From: Fimbriiglobus sp.
GTDB lineage: Bacteria; Planctomycetota; Planctomycetia; Gemmatales; Gemmataceae
Direction of reading: 5' to 3'
Length of the DNA: 35,247 nt
Assembly (NCBI GenBank): GCA_025362195.1
Contig: JANYHV010000076.1
Coordinates: forward strand, 1 to 35,247
In this document: positions 1 through 8,132 of the stretch, one piece after another
How positions within the stretch are numbered: the stretch's first letter is position 1
Layout: every line of letters begins with the position of its first letter
Notes under the pieces: generated by a model
Seen by the model: the letters and a program-made list of their open reading frames with translations, nothing else
Told to the model about the DNA's origin: nothing
The model's database searches: none
Made by a program: the position numbers and the translations under genes

Positions 1-1316
1 AGTTCGCCGACCTCGTCGAGGACCATCGTGCCCTCGTCGGCCTGCTCGAACAGGCCGGGGTGGTCGCGGTCGGCCCCGCTGAACGCCCCCTTGCGGTAGC
101 CGAACAGCTCGGCTTCGAGCAGCGTCGGGGCGATGGCCGCGCAGTTGACCACGAGCATCGGCCCCTCGGCCCGCGCGCTGTTCCGGTGCAGGGCCTGGGC
201 GACGAGTTCCTTGCCCGACCCGCTCTCCCCGTGGATGAGCACGGTGAACGGCTGCGGGGCGGCCCGGCCGATCTGCATGCGCAGGTTCATGATGGCGCTG
301 CTGTCGCCGATCAACTCGTCGGCCGCGGGCGCGACGCTCCGCAGGCGGGTGTTCTCGGCCTGGAGCTTGCGGCGGTGGCGGTGGACTTCCAGCGTCGGCG
401 CGAGGAACCCGGCGACGACTTCGACGAACCGGACTTCGCGGTCGGTGAACCCGCGGCCGACCCGGTAGACGTGGATCGCCGCGAACGGCTCGCCGGACGC
501 CCCGGTCAGTGGCAGGCAGACGGCGTCGGTCAGGGACTGCAAACTTTCGCCGGGGTTGGTCGTCTCGTCGCCGAACAGCCAGGCCTTTTTGCGGGTCGTG
601 CGGACGCGCTCGGTCAGCCGCCGGGACAGCCGCATATCGACGGCCGCCTTCTCGGGCAGCACGACCTTGGGCATCAAATCCGTCGGGTCGAGGCTCAAGT
701 ACCCGGCGAGCGTGGCCGAGGTCTGGTTGATGACGGTCCGCAGGGTCTGGGCGATCAACTCGGTCGGGTCGGTCGTCGTCACGGCCTCGGTCATGTACCG
801 GCACAGGGCCGTCAACTCGTCCACCTTCAACTGCGTGTCGGTGCCGTCCGACTCGTCGGCCGCGTGCCCGGCGGGCCGCTCGCGGACCGGGTACCCGTGG
901 ACCTTGGTGCCGTTGGCGTCGGCCGCGAACCGGCTCGGCACCGGGGTGCGGCGGAACGCGCTGGGCGTGAGGAGCGTGCCGGCGAGCGGGGGCGGGGTCT
1001 GGTGCGTGATCGGCGTCGCCGCGCCGTTCAACTGGAAGCGGAGTTTCACGTCGCCGAGTTGGATCGTGTTCCCGTCGGCCAGGTGCGTCGCCCCGGTGAT
1101 GCGGGTGCCGTCGATGCGGGTGCCGTTCAGGCCGAAGTCGCGGACGAACCACCGGCCGGCGTCGAAGTACACCTTGGCGTGCAGCCGGGACACGAGGTCG
1201 TTGGGGACGAAGAGCGCGCTGTCGCGGCTGCGGCCGATGGTGGCCGTGTGGCTGGGCATGAGGTCCAAAGCCGCCGGCACGCACTCCCCGGCTTCGAGTA
1301 GCAACCGCGCATTCAT
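1..1316 (-). CDS. Sigma-54-dependent activator with FHA and GAF domains (3' end cut by window)
   Basis: The reverse strand reads from an ATG at 1316 to the window edge, about 438 residues without a stop. Residues 1-95 look like an FHA phosphothreonine-binding domain (IGRS, then SRLHAKV, then LNGTRIDG). A GAF-like region follows at about 150-300. An AAA+ sigma-54 interaction domain then starts: Walker A GESGSGKE near residue 363, the sigma-54 contact loop GAFSGA at 410-415, and Walker [12 protein letters not shown] at the window edge. The DNA-binding C-terminus lies outside. Family knowledge: such proteins remodel RNA polymerase-sigma-54 by ATP hydrolysis; the FHA domain suggests Ser/Thr-kinase input instead of a receiver domain. 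The contact loop has Ser where GAFTGA has Thr. The gene is divergent from leuD. Confidence 0.9.
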   Translation of the reverse strand, partial: MNARLLLEAGECVPAALDLMPSHTATIGRSRDSALFVPNDLVSRLHAKVYFDAGRWFVRDFGLNGTRIDGTRITGATHLADGNTIQLGDVKLRFQLNGAATPITHQTPPPLAGTLLTPSAFRRTPVPSRFAADANGTKVHGYPVRERPAGHAADESDGTDTQLKVDELTALCRYMTEAVTTTDPTELIAQTLRTVINQTSATLAGYLSLDPTDLMPKVVLPEKAAVDMRLSRRLTERVRTTRKKAWLFGDETTNPGESLQSLTDAVCLPLTGASGEPFAAIHVYRVGRGFTDREVRFVEVVAGFLAPTLEVHRHRRKLQAENTRLRSVAPAADELIGDSSAIMNLRMQIGRAAPQPFTVLIHGESGSGKELVAQALHRNSARAEGPMLVVNCAAIAPTLLEAELFGYRKGAFSGADRDHPGLFEQADEGTMVLDEVGE

Positions 1317-1512
1317 ACCCGGACGCCTCGCAGGGAACCCAATCGGGCCGGCACGCCGTCGCGCCCCGCCGGCCCCGGTCCAACCCTAGCACGCGATTTT
1401 CGCGCACGCCGGCGCAACCGGCCCGGCCGGCCCCCCGGCCGGCGCGTCGCCTTTCCCCGGCCGGGTGAGTACCTTAACCGCCGACGACCCTTCACCGCCG
1501 GGGCAACACGCC

Positions 1513-2082
1513 GTGCAAACGCTCCTCACCGGCCGGGCCTACGTGCTCGGCGACAACGTCGATACCGACCAGATCATCCCGGCCGAGTACCTGACGTACA
1601 ACCCGGCCATCCCGGCCGAGTTCAAGATGTTCGGCAAGTTCGCGCTGAGCGGCGTGCCGAAGGCCCAGGGCGGGCTGCCGAAGGGCCGGGTGCCGTTCCA
1701 CGACCCGGCCGGGGACGAGTTCGTGTCCCCGTACCAGATCATCGTCGCCGGCCGGAACTTCGGGTGCGGGTCGAGCCGCGAGCACGCCCCGATCGCGCTG
1801 GCCGCGGCCGGCATCACGTGCGTCATCGCCGAGTTCTACGCCCGCATCTTCTACCGCAACAGCATCAACGGCGCGTACCTCGTGCCGATCGAAAGCGAGA
1901 AGCGGCTGATCAACCAGGTCTGTACCGGCGACGAACTCCGCGTCGATCTGGTGGCGAGCACGCTGACGAACACGACGACCGGCGACGCGTGGGCGCTGAA
2001 GAGCCTGGGCGAAGTCGTGCCGATCATCGAAGCCGGCGGCATCTTCGCCTACGCGAAGAAAGTCGGCATGCTGCCGGCGTAG
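1513..2082 (+). CDS. leuD: 3-isopropylmalate dehydratase small subunit
   Basis: Small subunit of isopropylmalate isomerase, which with LeuC converts 2-isopropylmalate to 3-isopropylmalate in leucine synthesis. The family signatures are clear: GDNVDTDQIIPAEYL near the N-terminus and FGCGSSREHAPIAL in the middle, with the usual swivel-domain length (189 residues). I prefer the GTG at 1513. An in-frame GTG at 1465 would add 16 residues, but that stretch contains a TTA codon and poor GC3, unlike the rest of the gene, and it holds a TACCTT hexamer (1470-1475) resembling the -10 boxes of this window. No leuC is present here, so the large subunit must be elsewhere. Related aconitase-family small subunits (e.g. 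for dimethylmalate) are less likely alternatives. Confidence 0.9.
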   Translation: MQTLLTGRAYVLGDNVDTDQIIPAEYLTYNPAIPAEFKMFGKFALSGVPKAQGGLPKGRVPFHDPAGDEFVSPYQIIVAGRNFGCGSSREHAPIALAAAGITCVIAEFYARIFYRNSINGAYLVPIESEKRLINQVCTGDELRVDLVASTLTNTTTGDAWALKSLGEVVPIIEAGGIFAYAKKVGMLPA

Positions 2083-2099
2083 CACTAAGTGGAGGCGAC

Positions 2100-3317
2100 A
2101 TGGCGAAGCGCCCCCAGAAACCGGCACCAATCGCAACCCTGGGAGACTCGGCCTACGACGGCCTGCTCGCCGGGGCGGAGGTGCTGTTGAGCCAAGCCCG
2201 CGTGTGTGCGGCCCGCGTGGTCAACGGGGTGATGACTGCCGCTTACTACGAACTCGGCCGCCGGATCGTCGAGTGCGACCAGGGCGGTCAGGCGCGGGCG
2301 GACTACGGCGAATCCCTTCTCGCGCGCCTCGGCGAAGACCTGACGAGGCAGTTCGGGCGCGGGTACGGCTGGCGTAACCTCTCCTCGATGCGAACTTTCT
2401 ACCTCGGGTGGGAAATTCCCAAGACGCCCCCTGTCGCGTCAGAGGTCAGGGCGAAACTCACCGAGGGGCCGATTGCGCAGACGCCGTCTGCGCAATCCGC
2501 GACGCGGAAGAAATTGCAGACGGCGTCTGCAATTTCCGTCCCCCCGTTACCCGCGGGTGCCTTCCCGCTCTCCTGGTCGCACTACGTCCGGCTCATGACC
2601 GTCCCCAACCTCGCGGCCCGAGAGTTCTACGAGGAGGAGGCCGTCCGGGGCGGTTGGTCCGTCCGCCAACTCGACCGGCACGTCTCGACCCAGTTCTACC
2701 AGCGGCTCGGCGGGTCGAAGCGTAAGGCCGCGTTGCTCGCCAACGCCCACGACCCCGCTCCGGCCGACCGGGTCTCGGCCGACGAGTTGGTCCGCGACCC
2801 GTACGTCCTCGAATTCCTGAACCCCGCCGACGAGTACGGGGAGGGCGAACTCGAAGAAGCCATCGTCCGCAACCTCGAAGGGTTCCTCGTCGAACTCGGC
2901 CGCGGCTTCACCTTCGTCGCCCGCCAGCGGAAAATCCGCATCGACTCGCAGTGGTACAAGATCGACTTACTGCTGTTCCACCGCCGGCTCCGCTGCCTCG
3001 TGGTCATCGACCTTAAGATCGGGCCCTTCGGCCATGCCGACGCCGGGCAGATGAACTTGTACTTGAACTACGCCAAGGAACACCTGACCGAGCCGGGCGA
3101 GGGCGACCCCGTCGGGTTGATTCTGTGCAGCGAGAAGAGCGACACCGTCGTCCGCTACGCGATGGGCGGCATCAACGCGAAGGTCTTCGCCTCGGAGTAC
3201 CTGACGCTCCTCCCCGGCGCGGAAGAGCTTCGCGCGACGATCGAGCGGACGCGACAATCCCTCGCGGCCCGGCCGACGAAACCGGGGTTCGGCTCGTTCG
3301 ATGCCGTGCCCCAATGA
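2100..3317 (+). CDS. DUF1016 / YhcG-type PDDEXK nuclease domain protein
   Basis: A 405-residue protein matching the YhcG (DUF1016) family: an N-terminal helical domain (about residues 15-110, with YYELGRRIVE) and a C-terminal PD-(D/E)XK fold. In the C-terminal part, YKIDLLLFHRRLRC supplies Asp289 and VVIDLKIG supplies Asp304 and Lys306, the expected catalytic triad; GQMNLYLNY and VGLILCSEKSD are further family blocks. The two domains are joined by a linker (about residues 124-146) encoded by two perfect palindromes, annotated separately. Family members are proposed nucleases, sometimes linked to restriction or mobile elements; the function here is unproven. It starts 17 nt after leuD, with a GGAGGC ribosome-binding site just before ATG 2100. 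Confidence 0.88.
   Translation: MAKRPQKPAPIATLGDSAYDGLLAGAEVLLSQARVCAARVVNGVMTAAYYELGRRIVECDQGGQARADYGESLLARLGEDLTRQFGRGYGWRNLSSMRTFYLGWEIPKTPPVASEVRAKLTEGPIAQTPSAQSATRKKLQTASAISVPPLPAGAFPLSWSHYVRLMTVPNLAAREFYEEEAVRGGWSVRQLDRHVSTQFYQRLGGSKRKAALLANAHDPAPADRVSADELVRDPYVLEFLNPADEYGEGELEEAIVRNLEGFLVELGRGFTFVARQRKIRIDSQWYKIDLLLFHRRLRCLVVIDLKIGPFGHADAGQMNLYLNYAKEHLTEPGEGDPVGLILCSEKSDTVVRYAMGGINAKVFASEYLTLLPGAEELRATIERTRQSLAARPTKPGFGSFDAVPQ
2471..2497. repeat. Perfect 27-bp palindrome inside the DUF1016 coding sequence
   Basis: Arms GATTGCGCAGACG and its exact reverse complement flank a single C at 2484. It lies in the linker between the two protein domains, in frame, and shares its core with the second palindrome 12 bp downstream. 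The pairing was checked base by base. Confidence 0.95.
2510..2536. repeat. Second perfect 27-bp palindrome inside the DUF1016 coding sequence
   Basis: Arms GAAATTGCAGACG and its exact reverse complement flank a single G at 2523. It has the same length and the same GCAGACG/CGTCTGC core as the palindrome at 2471-2497; the centres are 39 bp (13 codons) apart, so the reading frame is kept. Confidence 0.95.
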
Positions 3318-3324
3318 AAGGCTA

Positions 3325-3353
3325 CTGACACGCCCCGCCGGCCGTGGTAAGAT
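3325..3353 (+). promoter_or_regulatory. Sigma-70-like promoter of the PIN toxin pair, likely leaderless
   Basis: CTGACA (3325-3330), 17 nt, TAAGAT (3348-3353). The predicted transcription start, about 7 nt after the -10 box, falls on or beside the ATG at 3360, and there is no room for a ribosome-binding site. Confidence 0.6.
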
Positions 3354-3359
3354 GCCGTC

Positions 3360-3629
3360 ATGGACTCCGACATGCCCCCGCCGCCCGTGCCACTGACGCT
3401 CGACCTCACCGGGCTGCCCGAACCGTTGGTTCGGCAAGTCGTGGAGGTCGTCACGGCCGCACGCGAGGGCCGACCGTCTGATGTCGAAATCTTCCCGAAG
3501 TTCGTCTCACGGCCGAAGCTCACGTCGGAGGAGTTCCGGCAACTGCTCAAAGAAATGGCTTCGATGTCGAGCGGACAGTCTCTGCCGATCGATTTCTCCT
3601 CCGCCGACATCTACGACGACCATGACTAA
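3360..3629 (+). CDS. Putative antitoxin of a VapBC-like pair
   Basis: An 89-residue protein with no domain I recognise, called an antitoxin from context only. It lies directly upstream of a PIN-domain gene, and its TAA overlaps that gene's ATG by one base (TAATG). It has a proline-rich start (MPPPPVP), a central charged segment and an acidic tail (SADIYDDHD), the kind of flexible C-terminus by which VapB-type antitoxins cover their toxin. No clear ribbon-helix-helix or AbrB DNA-binding motif is visible, so autoregulation is uncertain. It has its own promoter at 3325-3353 and may be read from a leaderless transcript. Confidence 0.6.
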   Translation: MDSDMPPPPVPLTLDLTGLPEPLVRQVVEVVTAAREGRPSDVEIFPKFVSRPKLTSEEFRQLLKEMASMSSGQSLPIDFSSADIYDDHD

Positions 3630-4069
3630 TGCGAATCCTCGCCGACTCCGGCATCCTGCTGCGACTCTTCGAGCCGGGCGACCCGCGAACTGACGCGGTG
3701 CTGCGAACTGTCGCGACCCTTGAGTCCCAAGGCCACCAACTCGTCACCGCCGCGCAAAACATCGCCGAGTTCTGGAACGTCTGCACCCGCCCCGCCTCCG
3801 CCCGCGGCGGGTTCGGTCTGAGTCTCGCCGTCGCGGAGCAACGCCTCCAGCGCGTCGAACGCGGCTTTACCCTCCTTCCCGAACTCGCTACCACTTACGC
3901 CATCTGGCGAAACCTCATCGTCGCGCACGCGGTCCTGGGCAAGCAGGTCCACGACGCCCGGCTCGCCGCGCTCATGCTCAGCCACGGCGTCACCCACCTC
4001 GTCACCCTCAACGCCCGCGACTTCACCCGCTACCCTGGCCTCACCGCCATCGACCCGGCCACACCGTAG
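3629..4069 (+). CDS. PIN-domain ribonuclease toxin, VapC-like
   Basis: A 146-residue single-domain PIN protein. The acidic active-site residues fall where expected: Asp6 in MRILADSG, Glu47 in NIAEFWNV, Asp109 in VHDARLAAL, and Asn128/Asp131 in LVTLNARDF. PIN toxins cut RNA (tRNA or rRNA) with Mg2+ or Mn2+ and are held in check by the neighbouring antitoxin. The start codon overlaps the stop of the upstream gene, so translation should be coupled. The size and the C-terminal block HGVTHLVTLNARDF fit VapC-like toxins common in planctomycetes and cyanobacteria. The RNA target cannot be predicted. Confidence 0.85.
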   Translation: MRILADSGILLRLFEPGDPRTDAVLRTVATLESQGHQLVTAAQNIAEFWNVCTRPASARGGFGLSLAVAEQRLQRVERGFTLLPELATTYAIWRNLIVAHAVLGKQVHDARLAALMLSHGVTHLVTLNARDFTRYPGLTAIDPATP

Positions 4070-4114
4070 GCTCTGACCACACCCCATCCCCCACACCCGA
4101 TACCCGAGCCAGGC

Positions 4115-5668
4115 ATGACCGACTTCCGCTTCGAGTCCGACAGTATGGGCCGCATCCGCGTGCCGGTTGGGGTGTACTACGGTGCCCAGACGGCGCGGTC
4201 GCTGACGCACTTCGCCATCGGCGCGGACGCCATGCCGCGGCCGCTGGTCCGCGCGTTCGGCGTGCTCAAGAAGGCGGCCCTGGCGGTCAACGCCGACCTC
4301 GGGCTGTTCCAGGCGAAGCCGGGCGAGAAGCTCGCCGTGGCGGCGAAGTTGTCCCACCTGCACGCCGCGGCCGACGAGGTCATCGCCGGGCAACTCGACG
4401 CGCACTTCCCGCTCCGCGTCTGGCAGACCGGGTCGGGCACGCAGACGAACATGAACGCCAACGAGGTCATCGCCAACCGCGCGATCGAACTCGCCGGCGG
4501 CCCGCTGGGCGACAAGTCCTGGGTCCACCCGAACGACGACGTGAACCTGTCGCAGTCGTCCAACGACACTTTCCCGACGGCCATGCACGTCGCCGCCGTC
4601 GAAGAACTCACGCACCGGCTGGTCCCGAGCGTGACTGCCCTGCGGGACGTGTTGGCCCTCAAGTCGCAGGAGTTCGCCGGGGTCGTCAAGATCGGCCGGA
4701 CGCACCTGATGGACGCCGTGCCGCTGACCCTCGGCCAGGAGTTCGGCGGGTACGTCGCGCAACTCGACCTGGGCCTCGCCGCGGTCCAGGCGACCCTGCC
4801 GCTGCTGTGCGAACTCGCGCTTGGCGGCACGGCCGTCGGCACCGGGTTGAACGCCCACCCGGAGTTCGCCGCGCGGAGTGCCGCGAAGATCGCCGCGTTG
4901 ACGGGGCTGCCGTTCGTGACCGCGCCGAACAAGTTCGCGGCGCTCGCCGGGCACGAAGCCCTGGCCTTCGCCAGTGGGGCCTTGAAGACCCTGGCCGGGG
5001 CGCTGATGAAGATCGCCAACGACGTCCGCTGGCTGGCGTCCGGGCCGCGCTGCGGGTTGGGCGAGTTAACCCTCCCCGAGAACGAACCGGGGTCGTCGAT
5101 CATGCCGGGCAAGGTCAACCCGACGCAGAGCGAAGCGCTCACGATGGTCTGCGTGCAGGTCCTGGGCAACGACGCGGCCATCGGCTTCGCGGCGTCGCAG
5201 GGGAACTTCGAGTTGAACGTCTTCAAGCCGGTGATTATCCACAACTTCTTGCACTCGGTGCGGCTGCTCACCGACGCCTGCCGGAGCTTCCGCGAGCACT
5301 GCGCCGCCGACGTGCCCGAGACCGACTACGAGGCCCTCGAATACGCCGTGAGCCGCGATACCGGCATGGTCGAAGTCGATCAGTCCCGCCTCACCGCCAA
5401 GCCCGGCGGCAAGGTCCGCGTCGGCATCGCGGCGAACGAGAAGCAGATCGCCAAGTTCCTGCACGAGTCGCTGATGCTGGTGACCGCGCTGAACCGGCAC
5501 ATCGGCTACGACGCCGCCGCGACGATCGCCAAGACGGCCCACCACAACGGCACGACCTTGCGCGAGGAGGCCGTCAAGCTGGCCCCGCCGCTCAAAGACG
5601 GCACCCCGCTGACCGGCGCGAAGTTCGACGAGATCGTCGATCCCGAGGCGATGACCCGGCCGGGCTAA
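4115..5668 (+). CDS. fumC: Fumarate hydratase class II
   Basis: TCA-cycle fumarase interconverting fumarate and malate. Family motifs are all present: [13 protein letters not shown] (107-119), [14 protein letters not shown] (138-151), [10 protein letters not shown] with the active-site His197, and the signature [11 protein letters not shown] (326-336) carrying the catalytic Ser. The protein is 517 residues, against 467 in E. coli FumC as I remember it. Most of the excess is a 38-residue stretch (398-435) between HCA and VGI, segments that are contiguous in typical FumC; a shorter one lies near residue 490. Aspartase and argininosuccinate lyase are related, but the motif set favours fumarase. 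The stop codon overlaps that of the convergent parA. Confidence 0.93.
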   Translation: MTDFRFESDSMGRIRVPVGVYYGAQTARSLTHFAIGADAMPRPLVRAFGVLKKAALAVNADLGLFQAKPGEKLAVAAKLSHLHAAADEVIAGQLDAHFPLRVWQTGSGTQTNMNANEVIANRAIELAGGPLGDKSWVHPNDDVNLSQSSNDTFPTAMHVAAVEELTHRLVPSVTALRDVLALKSQEFAGVVKIGRTHLMDAVPLTLGQEFGGYVAQLDLGLAAVQATLPLLCELALGGTAVGTGLNAHPEFAARSAAKIAALTGLPFVTAPNKFAALAGHEALAFASGALKTLAGALMKIANDVRWLASGPRCGLGELTLPENEPGSSIMPGKVNPTQSEALTMVCVQVLGNDAAIGFAASQGNFELNVFKPVIIHNFLHSVRLLTDACRSFREHCAADVPETDYEALEYAVSRDTGMVEVDQSRLTAKPGGKVRVGIAANEKQIAKFLHESLMLVTALNRHIGYDAAATIAKTAHHNGTTLREEAVKLAPPLKDGTPLTGAKFDEIVDPEAMTRPG

Positions 5669-6579
5669 ACTGCGGCCAATTTCGGATTGGGGATCGGGGA
5701 TTGCGGATTGGGGATTGCGGATTGCGAATTGAAAACCGGCTCCGCTTCAGCACGGTTTTCGGTCTTCATTCCGAAATCCGAAATCCCCAATCCGCAATCG
5801 AAGTTCACCTCGGCCGCCAGCGCCGCGTAATCGACGGCCCCGGGGCAGGTCGGGGCGTAGCCGAAGATCGACTGGCCGAAGCTCGGGCACTCGGCCAGCT
5901 TGATGTTGCGGCGGATCTTCGTGTCGAACACCCGCGCGGCCGCCCACGGCACGTTCAGCCCGCGGCTCTTTTCGAGGAACGCCCGCAGGTCGCCGACGAC
6001 CTCGTGCGCCAGCTTCGTGGCCGCGTCGTACAGGCAGACCACGACACCGGTCACCTTCAGCTTGGGGTTGATCCGCCGGCCGACCAGGGCCGTCGTTTCG
6101 AGCAGCTTCGACAGGCCGTGCAGGGCGAAGAAGTGGGGCTGCAAGGGGATGAACACCTCGTCCGCGGCGCACAGGGCGTTGAGCGTCAGCACGCCCAGGC
6201 TCGGGCCGCAGTCCATCAGTTGGTAGTCGTCGCCGTCGTCGGACAGGGACAGGCTCTCGCGCAGGATCACCTCGCGGCCGACGACGCCGGCCAGTTCGAC
6301 CTCGGCCGCGGCCAGGTTGATGTCCGACGGGATGAGCGTCAGGTTCGGGGCGACCTGCCGGCGGACGGTGTCGATCGCCTTGCCGCCGACGAGCACGTCG
6401 TAAATCGACGGGGCGGTGCCGTCCGGTTCGACGCCCAGGTGCGTCGTGGCGTGGGCCTGCGGGTCGAGGTCGATCACACTCACCCGCGCGCCGGCGCGGG
6501 CCAGGGCGGCGGCCAGGTTGACAGTGGTGGTCGTCTTGCCGACGCCCCCCTTCTGGTTCAGCACGGCAATCCGACGCAT
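5665..6579 (-). CDS. ParA/Soj-family ATPase with a repeat-derived C-terminus
   Basis: A 304-residue ParA-type ATPase. The deviant Walker A motif [12 protein letters not shown] lies at about residues 10-21, Walker A' is [13 protein letters not shown], and [10 protein letters not shown] fills the Walker B position. ATG 6579 is preferred over the GTG at 6588 because GGAAGG lies 9 nt upstream of it. No parB or parS site is adjacent, so this is an orphan ParA whose cargo is unknown. About the last 45 residues (from [10 protein letters not shown] to the end, rich in NPQS and IPNP) are read from an inverted-repeat element (5678-5800), not from ancestral coding sequence. The TAG stop at 5665-5667 overlaps the fumC TAA at 5666-5668. 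Confidence 0.88.
   Translation of the reverse strand: MRRIAVLNQKGGVGKTTTTVNLAAALARAGARVSVIDLDPQAHATTHLGVEPDGTAPSIYDVLVGGKAIDTVRRQVAPNLTLIPSDINLAAAEVELAGVVGREVILRESLSLSDDGDDYQLMDCGPSLGVLTLNALCAADEVFIPLQPHFFALHGLSKLLETTALVGRRINPKLKVTGVVVCLYDAATKLAHEVVGDLRAFLEKSRGLNVPWAAARVFDTKIRRNIKLAECPSFGQSIFGYAPTCPGAVDYAALAAEVNFDCGLGISDFGMKTENRAEAEPVFNSQSAIPNPQSPIPNPKLAAV
5678..5800. repeat. Inverted-repeat element of the 'GGATTGSGGATTG' type
   Basis: Short direct repeats (GGATTG followed by GGG or CGG) fill the left half. The 18-bp arm at 5699-5716 is exactly complementary to 5782-5799, and an inner stem GAAAACCG (5731-5738) pairs with 5753-5760 around a 14-nt loop. The element covers the fumC-parA junction and is translated as the ParA tail. 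The outer limits are approximate. Confidence 0.8.
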
Positions 6580-6620
6580 CGCGGCCACCCTTCCACCCGA
6601 GACGACTTCCTGACACCGGC

Positions 6621-6649
6621 CCTATACCCGCGGGCGGGCGGCGGCGAAA
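6621..6649 (-). promoter_or_regulatory. Candidate parA promoter
   Basis: On the reverse strand TTTCGC (6649-6644), 17 nt, TATAGG (6626-6621), about 42 nt before the ATG at 6579. The -35 box is poor, so this is tentative. Confidence 0.35.
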
Positions 6650-6686
6650 GGGCAGTCGGCGCGCCGACTTTCGCACAACTTGCCCC

Positions 6687-6715
6687 TTGCGGTCGGTTTT
6701 CGGCTCGGGTACTGT
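6687..6715 (+). promoter_or_regulatory. Candidate promoter of the dihaem protein gene
   Basis: TTGCGG (6687-6692), 17 nt, TACTGT (6710-6715). The predicted start lies about 37 nt before ATG 6759. It is divergent from the candidate parA promoter. Confidence 0.5.
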
Positions 6716-6758
6716 TTTGTCAGCGGCTTTCACGTCTCCGCGTTCGGAAGGGTGCAAC

Positions 6759-8132
6759 ATGCCCCGGCTCGGTCTCCACCGCCAGCGTCGCTGGGTCGCC
6801 CTGATCGGCGGGTTCAGTCTCGTCGTCGGCGTCTACTGGTTCTTCTTTTCGAGCGGCCTGCCCATCGTTTGGGGGCCGACGGCGAGTGCCGCGGACGTGG
6901 CCGCCGGCCGCGACCTGTTCGAACACGATTGGACGCCGAACGACCCGCTCGCCAAGGGGGACGGCCTCGGCCCGGTCTTCAACGCCAAGTCGTGCGCCGC
7001 CTGCCACTTCCAGGGCGGCGTCGGCGGGGGCGGCGAAATCAGCCACAACGCCACCGGCTTCGAGGTCCTGCCCCGGGCCAACGACCCCCGCTTCCTCGCC
7101 GGGTCGCTGCACAACTTCAGCGTGGACCCGGCCGACAAGGAGTCGTTCAAGCTCCTCCGCAAGCAGTTCCCCGTCAAGGCCGGCCGCGTCGAGACGCGGA
7201 CCGTGGCGATGGAGAACTGCCCGCCGTCGCAGCAGCGGACGACGATCCCCGACTTCGACCCCGTCCGCACGCAGTCGGTGCAATCGACGGCCATCTTCGG
7301 CTCCGGCTGGATCGACCGCATCTCCGAAAAGGCCATCGTCCAGAACATGCGCAACCGGGCCTTCCGCAACGTCGGCAAGGAACTGTCCCTGAACTTCGAC
7401 GCCGTTCCGGTCGGCAAGCTGCGGACGCTGCCCGACGGCCGGGTCGGTCGCTTCGGCTGGAAGGCCCAGTTCGCCTCGCTCGACGACTTCGTCGCCACGG
7501 CGTGCGCGAACGAAATCGGCCTCGGCACGCCGGCGGTCAAGCAGGCGAAATCGCTCGCCAACCCGACCGCCCCGGACGTGGCCCCGGACCTCGACCGCCG
7601 GCAGTTCAAGCAGCTCATGGCCTTCATCGACACGCTGCCGAAGCCGGTCGAGGCCAGGCCCGACACGGCCAAGGAGCAGGCCGCGGCCAAGCACGGCAAG
7701 GACCTGTTCTCGACGATCGGGTGCGCGGCCTGCCACGTCCCCGACCTGGGCGGCGTGACCGGCGTCTACACGGACTTCCTGTTGTACACGCTCGACGACC
7801 CGCCCCCGCCGGGCGGTGGCGGCGGCCCTTACGGTCCCGAACCGCCGCCCGAGTCGCCGCGGCCGGACGACCTGCCGAAGCCGGCCGAGTGGAAGACGCC
7901 GGCGCTCTGGGGCGTCGCCGACTCCGCGCCGTACTTCCACGACGGCTCCGCCCAGACGCTGCACGACGCGATCCTGCGGCACAACGGCGAGGCCAAGTCG
8001 GTCAAGAAGGCCTACGCGGAACTGCCGGCCAAGGACCAGGCCGCCGTCGAGAGCTTCCTGAACACGCTCAAAGCCCCGCCGACGGCCGCCCCGCTCCGCG
8101 ACCTGGCGGTGACGAACCTGCGGCGGAAGTAA
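6759..8132 (+). CDS. Dihaem c-type cytochrome, DUF1111 (di-haem oxidoreductase) family
   Basis: A 457-residue protein held by an N-terminal membrane segment (about residues 13-29), with the rest outside the cytoplasm. Two CXXCH haem-c sites are present, CAACH at 79-83 and CAACH at 322-326, and the block TPALWGVADSAPYFHDG precedes the end, as in DUF1111 / MauG-like dihaem proteins. A proline/glycine-rich loop lies at about 348-367. These proteins are thought to act as thiol oxidoreductases or electron-transfer peroxidase relatives; the substrate is unknown here. ATG 6759 is chosen for its GGAAGGG ribosome-binding site 6 nt upstream. The 3' end overlaps the convergent glycosyltransferase by 65 bp. 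Confidence 0.85.
   Translation: MPRLGLHRQRRWVALIGGFSLVVGVYWFFFSSGLPIVWGPTASAADVAAGRDLFEHDWTPNDPLAKGDGLGPVFNAKSCAACHFQGGVGGGGEISHNATGFEVLPRANDPRFLAGSLHNFSVDPADKESFKLLRKQFPVKAGRVETRTVAMENCPPSQQRTTIPDFDPVRTQSVQSTAIFGSGWIDRISEKAIVQNMRNRAFRNVGKELSLNFDAVPVGKLRTLPDGRVGRFGWKAQFASLDDFVATACANEIGLGTPAVKQAKSLANPTAPDVAPDLDRRQFKQLMAFIDTLPKPVEARPDTAKEQAAAKHGKDLFSTIGCAACHVPDLGGVTGVYTDFLLYTLDDPPPPGGGGGPYGPEPPPESPRPDDLPKPAEWKTPALWGVADSAPYFHDGSAQTLHDAILRHNGEAKSVKKAYAELPAKDQAAVESFLNTLKAPPTAAPLRDLAVTNLRRK

Noticed and set aside
60-1301. Long open frame on the plus strand (about 413 codons)
   Set aside because: It is the antisense shadow of the FHA-GAF-sigma-54 activator, whose reverse-strand motifs are unmistakable; the plus-strand translation is low-complexity Arg/Gly/Val/Asp.
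1465-1512. N-terminal extension of LeuD from GTG 1465
   Set aside because: The segment has a TTA codon and low GC3 and contains a -10-like hexamer; the family sequence starts just after GTG 1513.
4080-4114. C-rich stretch before fumC as a possible repeat
   Set aside because: Short, no second copy in the window and no symmetry.
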